Assembly (NCBI RefSeq): GCF_000426385.1
Contig: NZ_AUFG01000019.1
Coordinates: 1 to 64,000 of the forward strand
Source: Arsenicicoccus bolidensis DSM 15745
Lineage (GTDB): Bacteria > Actinomycetota > Actinomycetes > Actinomycetales > Dermatophilaceae
Direction: 5' to 3'
DNA length: 64,000 bases
The position numbers were made by a program, and so were the translations under genes. The notes below the pieces were generated by a model that did no database searches, was not told the origin of the DNA, and saw only the letters and a list, made by a program, of their open reading frames with translations. How positions within the stretch are numbered: position 1 is the first letter of the stretch; every line of letters starts with the position of its first letter. This document shows positions 58,611 to 64,000 of the stretch, one piece after another.

Positions 58611-58700
58611 CCGGGTGCTAAGGCGGGCTGATGTGCCTACCTCAGGTAGGCACATCGACCCGGGGTGCTAAGGCGGGCTGATGTGCCTACCTGAGGTAGG
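58611..58700 (-). repeat. Dispersed palindromic repeat, family A copy 3
   Basis: Read on the minus strand it starts directly after the ponA2 stop: CCTACCTCAGGTAGGCACAT, CAGCCCGCCTTAGCACCCCG, then a second unit about 50 bases on. A 27-base perfect palindrome with half-site GATGTGCCTACCT lies at 58630-58656. It aligns with copies at 21451 and 33567. Confidence 0.88.
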
Positions 58701-61106
58701 TCAGGGCGCCGGGGGAGCCGCGGGGGGTGCTGCTGGGGGTGCGGCCGCGCGGTTGGCGGTGGGCGCGCGGGGGGTTGAGCGGACGCCGGTGGAGATGCGG
58801 AGCGTCACCGCGCTGCCCTTGGGGGCGCGATCCGTCGGGCGGGTGCGGGCGACCGTGCCGCGGGGGTAGCCGCTGGCGACGCGACCGCCCACGGTGACCC
58901 GGAAGCCGGCCGCCTCGATCGCGCTCGTGGCCTCGTCGACCGACATGCCCCGGACGTCCGGGATGTCGACGGTGCGTCCGTCGTCGGCGGGCTGAGCGGC
59001 CTGGCCGAACGGAACGACCGGCTTGCCGTCGTGCGCGGCCCGCATGACGCCCTGCCAGATCGGGCCGGGGATCAGGTAGCCCATGGCCTTCGGGTAGTAG
59101 CGCGCGTTCCCGTCGACGGAGTGCAGGCGCATGCGGGCCCAGGACCCGTTGTTCTGGTCGGGGGTGCCCGCCCAGACGGCGGTGGAGTACTGCGGGGTGG
59201 CGCCGACGAACCAGGTCTCGTTGTCGGCGTCGGTGCCGGTCTTGCCGATGGACGGGCGGCCGATCTGGACGGGACGGCCCGTGCCCTCGGTCATGACGGT
59301 CTGGAAGATCCCGGCGGCCTGGTTGGCGATGCCTTCCTCCAGCACGCGGCGGCATCCCGGCAGCTGCAGGTCGACCTTCTTGCCGTCGCTGTCGGTGACC
59401 GACTCGAGCGGCGTGTTGGGGCAGGAGATGCCGCGGTTGGCGACGATGGCGTACATCTGGGCCATGGTCTCGGGGCTGGCGTCCTCACCGAGGAGCAGGG
59501 TGGGGGGATAGGTGCTGAGCGGCTTGCCGTCCTGGGAGCCGTCCTCGGCCGAGCGGCGCGAGTTGTGCATCCCCATGGCGAGCGCCGTGTTGCGGATGTT
59601 GCAGGTGCCGATGTCGGCGGCCAGCGCGACGAAGGCGGTGTTGATCGAGTTGCGCGTGGCGATCCCGATGTCCGCTCCGGGCGGGGGGTCGTCACCCTCG
59701 GCGTTGCCCGGTGTCCAGGGCGCGCCGGCACCCGTGGTGCAGCCGTTCTGGAAGTCACGGGGGTACCAGGGGGTGCCCGGGGGGCGGATGTCCGGGATGA
59801 CATAGCTCTCGCCCTTGCCCTGCTTGAGGGCTTCGATCACGGCGAAGAGCTTCATGGTCGAGCCGACGCTGAAGCCGCCCGAGGCGCCGTAGCGGAAGTC
59901 CGCGCCCCAGTTGACCTGGGTCTTGCCCGGCTCCGGCTTGCCGGTCGGGTTGTAGCTCGTCGACTGGACCATCGCGCGGATCTTGCCGGTGTTGGACTCG
60001 ATCGTGGTCGCGGCCGCGCCGAACGTCGGGTAGTCCTGCGGCGAGATGATCCGGCCCATGGACTCGGCGGCGCGCTCCTGCAGGTCGGGGTCGAGGGTCG
60101 TCACGATGCGGTAGCCGCCGCGGCGGATCCGACCCTCGCGCTCGTTGGGCTGCGTGCCGAAGGCTGGCAGCGTCTTGAGGTAGTTGACGACGTAGTTGCA
60201 CCAGTAGGGGTAGCTCGACGCGGCGCAGCTGTTCTTGGGCGGGTCGGCCTTGATGACACCCAGGGGCGAGGCCTTGGCGGTCTTGAGCTGGGTCGCGTCG
60301 ATGTAGCCGTACCGGTGCATCGCGTCCAGCACGACGTTGCGGCGGGTGAGAGCGGCCTTGGGGTTCTTGACGGGGTCGTTGGCGCCCGGCTGCTGGACGA
60401 CACCGGCGAGGGTCGCGGCCTGCGGGATCGTCAGCTTGGCCGCCGTGGTCCTGAAGTAGTGCCGCGCAGCGGCCTCCACGCCATACGCCTGGTCCCCGAA
60501 GTAGACCAGGTTGAGGTAGTTCTGCAGGATCTGCTCCTTGGTCATCTCCTTCTCGACCTGGGCGGCGTACTTGAGCTCCTGCAGCTTGCGGGAGGCCGTC
60601 ACGGCCTTGGCCGCCTTGGCCGCCTTGGTGTCGCCGCGATCCAGGGCAGCCTTCTCGAGGGTGACCTTGACGTACTGCTGCGTGAGGGTCGAGGCGCCGC
60701 GGGCGGTCCCGCCCAGCGCCGCGCCGGCGACCGCCGAGCCGATGCCCTCGAGGTCGACGCCCCCGTGCTCGTAGAAGCGGTGGTCCTCGATCGACACCTG
60801 CGCCTTCTGCATCCACGGCGAGATCGCGCTCAGCGGCACGACGATGCGGTTCTCGCTGTAGAGCGTGGCGATGACGGTCTTGCCGTCGGAGGCGAGCAGC
60901 TCGGACTGCTGCTGAGGCACCACGGAGGTGAACTCCGTGGGAAGAGCTTCGTAGACCTCCGTGCCGGACTTGACGACGGTCCCCATCATCGCCGTGGCTG
61001 GGATGAGCAGCCCCGCCCCGAGGAACCCACCGACCACGGAGACGGCGAGGAATGCCGCCAACAGGCTCATCACGGTGGGGATGGCGCTCAGTCGTCCCTG
61101 CTTCAT
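58701..61106 (-). CDS. ponA2: Bifunctional penicillin-binding protein with PASTA domain (PonA2 type)
   Basis: This 801-residue class A PBP builds and cross-links peptidoglycan outside the membrane. It has a TM segment at about 10-40 and a glycosyltransferase domain with catalytic Glu107 (SIEDHRFYEHGG). The transpeptidase has Ser416-x2-Lys419 (GSTMK), Ser487-Ile-Asn489 and Lys622-Thr-Gly (KTGT). One C-terminal PASTA domain lies at about 705-770, followed by an Ala/Pro tail. The divergent neighbour whiB4 and the nearby ATPases match the mycobacterial ponA2 locus. The ATG is six bases after TACGCT (minus strand). The stop codon is contiguous with a dispersed repeat. Confidence 0.94.
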   Translation of the reverse strand: MKQGRLSAIPTVMSLLAAFLAVSVVGGFLGAGLLIPATAMMGTVVKSGTEVYEALPTEFTSVVPQQQSELLASDGKTVIATLYSENRIVVPLSAISPWMQKAQVSIEDHRFYEHGGVDLEGIGSAVAGAALGGTARGASTLTQQYVKVTLEKAALDRGDTKAAKAAKAVTASRKLQELKYAAQVEKEMTKEQILQNYLNLVYFGDQAYGVEAAARHYFRTTAAKLTIPQAATLAGVVQQPGANDPVKNPKAALTRRNVVLDAMHRYGYIDATQLKTAKASPLGVIKADPPKNSCAASSYPYWCNYVVNYLKTLPAFGTQPNEREGRIRRGGYRIVTTLDPDLQERAAESMGRIISPQDYPTFGAAATTIESNTGKIRAMVQSTSYNPTGKPEPGKTQVNWGADFRYGASGGFSVGSTMKLFAVIEALKQGKGESYVIPDIRPPGTPWYPRDFQNGCTTGAGAPWTPGNAEGDDPPPGADIGIATRNSINTAFVALAADIGTCNIRNTALAMGMHNSRRSAEDGSQDGKPLSTYPPTLLLGEDASPETMAQMYAIVANRGISCPNTPLESVTDSDGKKVDLQLPGCRRVLEEGIANQAAGIFQTVMTEGTGRPVQIGRPSIGKTGTDADNETWFVGATPQYSTAVWAGTPDQNNGSWARMRLHSVDGNARYYPKAMGYLIPGPIWQGVMRAAHDGKPVVPFGQAAQPADDGRTVDIPDVRGMSVDEATSAIEAAGFRVTVGGRVASGYPRGTVARTRPTDRAPKGSAVTLRISTGVRSTPRAPTANRAAAPPAAPPAAPPAP

Positions 61107-61292
61107 GGGCCCAGCGTACTTTTTTTCGCTCCACCCGTAACTCACCGCCGGGGGGCGCGTTTACAGCACAGAAGACACCAACCGCAGCACGTGTGACTAG
61201 TCCTTGTGATCGACCGTAACCCCCCGGACGAGCCATGTGTCGCGAACCGAAGAACACCTACCCTTACGGGTGAAGACTGGGAGGCTTTCGAC

Positions 61293-61622
61293 ATGACTGT
61301 TCTGACTGCGCGCTCTGGTGAGCGCGCCGGCCAGCAGTGGATCCAGGAGTGGGCACCGCTCGGCAACTGCGTGGCGCAGGACCCCGACGCGTTGTTCGTC
61401 CAGGGAGCCGCCCAGCAGCAGGCCAAGCAGATCTGCGTCGGGTGCCCGGTCATCGCCGATTGCCTGGCCGACGCCCTCGACAACCGCACGGAGTTCGGTG
61501 TGTGGGGCGGCATGACCGAGCGCGAGCGCCGTGCCCTGCTCAAGCGCCGCCCGGACGTCCAGTCGTGGCGTCCCGTGCTCGAGGCGATGCTCAACCGCAG
61601 CAACCCCAACAAGGTCGCCTGA
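61293..61622 (+). CDS. whiB4: WhiB-family iron-sulphur regulator (WhiB4 type)
   Basis: This 109-residue redox-responsive transcription factor binds a [4Fe-4S] cluster through Cys26, Cys48, Cys51 and Cys57. The GVWGG turn (69-73) and a basic C-terminus (ERERRALLKRR) contact sigma factor and DNA. GGAGG lies eight bases before the ATG. The WhiB4 assignment rests mainly on synteny with ponA2 and the paired ArsA-like ATPases, as in Mycobacterium. Confidence 0.92.
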   Translation: MTVLTARSGERAGQQWIQEWAPLGNCVAQDPDALFVQGAAQQQAKQICVGCPVIADCLADALDNRTEFGVWGGMTERERRALLKRRPDVQSWRPVLEAMLNRSNPNKVA

Positions 61623-61662
61623 CCCGCACCTCACGCACGCCGACCGGCTCGACGAGGGTGCG

Positions 61663-62838
61663 TCAGCCCGCGAGGGACGCCCCAACCCGCCGCAGCGCGG
61701 CGAGGTCGTGCACGTCCGTCGCCTCCGCGGCCGCCACGCTGACCAGCAGGCCGGGGCGGCTCGACCGCAGCTCCGCCAGCACCTGCGCGTGGCGCTCCGC
61801 CACCCGGTCCGACGCAGCCCCCACCCGCAGCAGTGCCCGGGCCGCCCGGGCCGCCCCAGCCTCCTGACTCCCTCCCGTCAGTCGCTCCGCGGCCCCGTCC
61901 GCCCCTCGTGCGTCCAGCGTCCCCGTCGCTGGGCGCACGAGCCGGTTGAGGACCAGCGCGGCGGCCGGCATCCCCTCGGACCGCAGGCGCCGCAGGAAGT
62001 AGTCGGCCTCGCGCAGCGCCGTCATCTCCGGCGTCGCCACCACCACGAACGCCGTGCCCGGCTCCGAGAGCCGGGCGTAGGTCTGCTCGGCGCGCTCGCG
62101 GAAGCCCCCGAAGGTCGAGTCCAGCGCCGCCACGAAGGTCTGCACGTCCCCCAGCAGCTGGGTCCCCAGCACCTTGGACAGCACGCCCGACACCAGCGCC
62201 ATGCCGCCACCGAGCGCCCGCACACCGACCCGTCCCCCGAGTCGTGCGGGGGCCGTGAGCAGCCGGATCAGCCGGCCGTCGAGGAAGGACCCGAGCCGCT
62301 CGGGCGCGTCCAGGAAGTCCAGCGCGGACCGGCTCGGGGGCGTGTCGACGACGATCAGGTCCCACGTGCCGTCCCGCTCGGCCTGCGTGCGGAGCTGGCC
62401 GAGCTTCTCCATCGCCATGTACTCCTGCGTGCCCGCGAACGAGCTCGACACCGACTGGTAGAAGGGGTTGGCGAGGATCTGCTCGGCGGCCTCCGGGGTC
62501 GCGTGCGCCACGACGACCTCGTCGAAGGTTCGCTTCATGTCGAGCATCATCGCGTCCAGGCGCCCGCCCCGCGTCTCGTCGATGCCGACCACGGTCCGCG
62601 GGCGGTCGTCGAGCTCGGACAGCCCGAGCGACTGGGCGAGCCGGCGCGCCGGGTCGATGGTGAGCACGACCACGCGGCGTCCGGCCTCGGCGGCGTGCAG
62701 GGCGAGGGCCGCGGACGTTGTGGTCTTGCCCACCCCGCCCGAGCCGCAGCAGAGCACCACGCGGGTGGCCGGGTCCCGGACCAGGGCGGCGAGGTCCGAG
62801 GCCGTATGCCGGGCGCCGGGGCGGGGCGGGGTCGTCAT
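61663..62838 (-). CDS. ArsA/Get3-like ATPase, second of a pair (Rv3680 type)
   Basis: This 391-residue cytosolic ATPase has the deviant Walker A CGSGGVGKTTTSA and VLTIDPARRLAQSLGL, plus VVDTPPSRSALDFLDAP as switch II. The metal-binding cysteines of arsenite pumps are absent, so it is not an arsenic exporter. The mycobacterial pair Rv3679-Rv3680 forms a Get3-like complex. The ATGA overlap with the first ATPase shows coupled synthesis. The C-terminal part after residue 310 is Ala/Arg-rich and poorly conserved. Confidence 0.88.
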   Translation of the reverse strand: MTTPPRPGARHTASDLAALVRDPATRVVLCCGSGGVGKTTTSAALALHAAEAGRRVVVLTIDPARRLAQSLGLSELDDRPRTVVGIDETRGGRLDAMMLDMKRTFDEVVVAHATPEAAEQILANPFYQSVSSSFAGTQEYMAMEKLGQLRTQAERDGTWDLIVVDTPPSRSALDFLDAPERLGSFLDGRLIRLLTAPARLGGRVGVRALGGGMALVSGVLSKVLGTQLLGDVQTFVAALDSTFGGFRERAEQTYARLSEPGTAFVVVATPEMTALREADYFLRRLRSEGMPAAALVLNRLVRPATGTLDARGADGAAERLTGGSQEAGAARAARALLRVGAASDRVAERHAQVLAELRSSRPGLLVSVAAAEATDVHDLAALRRVGASLAG

Positions 62839-63875
62839 ACGAGCGCTCCGACCTGCGAGGTGAGCGCGGCCGCGAGCCGGGGGAGGGTGCGCGGACCGGC
62901 GCCGCCCTCGAGCGTGGGCAGCAGGACGGTGGGGAGCTCCAGGGCGTCGAGGATCTCCTGCTGCTCGCCCTCGGCCAGGAGTCGCTCGGCGTGACCGCGG
63001 GCGTGCTCGAGGAGCCGGCGGGCGGTCTCGTCGGGGTCGGGGACCTGCGCCGCGCGCAGCTCCTCGGCGATGGCCGTCAGGTCGACGTCGCCGTCGACCG
63101 CCGCGTGGAAGGCGTCGAGGTCGTCCTCGCCGAGCCCGTCGTCGCGGACCTGGTTGACCACGAGCAGACCCGTGCGCAGGCCCGCGGCCCGCAGCTCGGT
63201 GATCGCCTCGACGGTCTCGGTCACGGGCATCTCCTCGAGGACCGTCACGAGGTGGACCACGGTCTGGTCCGAGTGGATGACCGCCGTGACCGCGTCGGCC
63301 TGCGCCTTGATCGGCCCCACGCGCGCCAGGTCGGCGACCTCGGCGTTGGCCTCGAGGAAGCGGACCACCCGACCGGTCGGCGGCGCGTCCACGACGACCA
63401 CGTCATAGCTCTCGGGCGTGCCGCGACGCCGCTGGTGGCGGGGGGTGCGGCGGGTGGCCTCGTAGAGCTTGCCCATCACCAGCACGTCCCCGAGGCCCGG
63501 CGCGATGCTGGTCGCCAGGTCGACGGCACCCACCTGGTCCAGCACCGTCCCGGCGGGGCCGAGGTGGTAGTGGACGCGGAGGTACTCCATCAGCGAGGCC
63601 CGCGCATCGACCGCCAGCGCGTGCAGCTCGCCGCCCGCCGGCGTCACGTGCACCAGGCGCTCGTGGTCGTCGAGCGGGCTGCACCCGAGCACGGGGGCCA
63701 ACGCCTGACGCTGCTCGACCTCGGCCAGCAGCACCCGGCGCCCGGACTCGGCCAGCGCCGTGGCCATCGCCGCCGCCACCGTCGTCTTGCCGGTGCCGCC
63801 CTTGCCGGTGACCACGTGCAGCCGGGCCTCGCGCCAGGCGTCCGGCCAGAGGTCGGGGGTGGGCGCGGTCGGCAT
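62835..63875 (-). CDS. ArsA/Get3-like ATPase, first of a pair (Rv3679 type)
   Basis: This 346-residue ATPase has Walker A TGKGGTGKTTVAAA and LLAEVEQRQ, and switch II VVDAPPTGRVVRFLEA. It is the partner of the next gene. In mycobacteria the pair is implicated in stress tolerance; the cargo is not settled. The ATG lies seven bases after TAGCAT (minus strand, 63883-63888), so the operon is probably leaderless. It is divergent from the DUF4177 gene. Confidence 0.88.
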   Translation of the reverse strand: MPTAPTPDLWPDAWREARLHVVTGKGGTGKTTVAAAMATALAESGRRVLLAEVEQRQALAPVLGCSPLDDHERLVHVTPAGGELHALAVDARASLMEYLRVHYHLGPAGTVLDQVGAVDLATSIAPGLGDVLVMGKLYEATRRTPRHQRRRGTPESYDVVVVDAPPTGRVVRFLEANAEVADLARVGPIKAQADAVTAVIHSDQTVVHLVTVLEEMPVTETVEAITELRAAGLRTGLLVVNQVRDDGLGEDDLDAFHAAVDGDVDLTAIAEELRAAQVPDPDETARRLLEHARGHAERLLAEGEQQEILDALELPTVLLPTLEGGAGPRTLPRLAAALTSQVGALV

Positions 63876-63926
63876 ACGGCTGATGCTAGTGCTGTGACCC
63901 TCGGCCGTGGTCGCTAGAGTGCGGGC
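63876..63926. promoter_or_regulatory. Divergent leaderless promoters between the ATPase operon and the DUF4177 gene
   Basis: TAGCAT (minus strand, 63883-63888) is seven bases from the ATG at 63875, and TAGAGT (plus strand, 63915-63920) is six bases from the ATG at 63927. Only 51 bases separate the two start codons. Confidence 0.6.
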
Positions 63927-64000
63927 ATGACCACCTGGGAGTACGCCACCGTGCCGTTGATCGTCCACGCCACCAAGCAGATCCTCGACCAGTGGGGGCA
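63927..64000 (+). CDS. DUF4177 family small protein (partial, runs off the window)
   Basis: The visible N-terminus MTTWEYATVPLIVHATKQIL is characteristic of the small actinobacterial DUF4177 proteins (about 50 residues, like Rv3678A) found beside the Rv3679-Rv3680 ATPases. Function is unknown. No stop codon falls inside the window. Confidence 0.85.
   Translation, partial: MTTWEYATVPLIVHATKQILDQWG

Noticed and set aside
61663-63875. Arsenite-export ATPases
   Set aside because: The cysteines that bind arsenite in ArsA are missing, there is no arsB/arsR, and gene order matches the mycobacterial Get3-like pair.

Overview
The window is very GC-rich, densely packed chromosomal DNA from an actinobacterium. 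Indicators are fbiC (coenzyme F420), a WhiB regulator, DUF4177 and DUF5063 proteins, a short bacterial SRP RNA next to dnaX, the block bag-like ATPases / whiB4 / ponA2 / metallophosphoesterase known from mycobacteria, and at least twelve genes whose start codon lies 6-7 nt after a TANNNT -10 box (probable leaderless mRNAs). The mix of genes fits a Micrococcales member such as the Intrasporangiaceae/Dermatophilaceae; that placement is an inference.

Layout. 1-1.2 kb: two small unrecognised genes of lower GC. 1.6-13.1 kb (all minus strand): an aromatic-acid catabolic island with an aromatic-acid MFS importer, vanillate-demethylase-like Rieske oxygenase and reductase (VanAB), a cytosolic ModA-like protein, LigJ, LigK, an IclR regulator, LigI, a fused LigAB, LigC and an aldo/keto reductase. 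Together they read as vanillate -> protocatechuate -> 4,5-ring cleavage -> pyruvate + oxaloacetate, with only the oxalomesaconate tautomerase (LigU) not recognisable. 13.2-23.4 kb: a large membrane protein, a crotonase, secreted S8 and M4 proteases, an alpha-amylase-family enzyme, a VapB-like small protein and a HerA-like ATPase. 23.5-33.6 kb: tRNA-Ser, fbiC, ffs, dnaX, plsC, an F420-type LLM oxidoreductase, recR, a DUF5063 gene and a glycosyltransferase. 33.7-36.2 kb: lysC (with an internal beta-subunit start) and asd. 36.2-42.2 kb: an LLM oxidoreductase, a divergent pair formed by a citrate synthase and a helix-turn-helix/citrate-synthase fusion, and mtlA (PTS EIICBA). 42.2-50.9 kb: a P-loop kinase, a Cas4/RecB-like nuclease-helicase, an NAD-binding protein, a small conserved gene and glmS behind a perfect 24-bp palindrome, and an amidohydrolase. 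51-52.2 kb: a frameshifted AbiEi/DUF559-type gene bracketed by two 89-bp repeats. 52.3-64 kb: flavohaemoglobin, pirin, PAP2, an FAD oxidoreductase, tRNA-Pro, metallophosphoesterase, YqeY-like, ponA2, whiB4, two ArsA/Get3-like ATPases and the start of a DUF4177 gene.

The least ordinary material is non-coding. There are several dispersed repeat families: a 50-bp-period palindromic element present three times whose left end supplies the stop codon of the neighbouring gene in two cases; an 89-bp element with inverted ends present twice; and a GTGAGCT-type repeat. There are also perfect palindromes placed like operators upstream of the importer and of glmS. No insertion sequence, integrase, CRISPR array or prophage was found.
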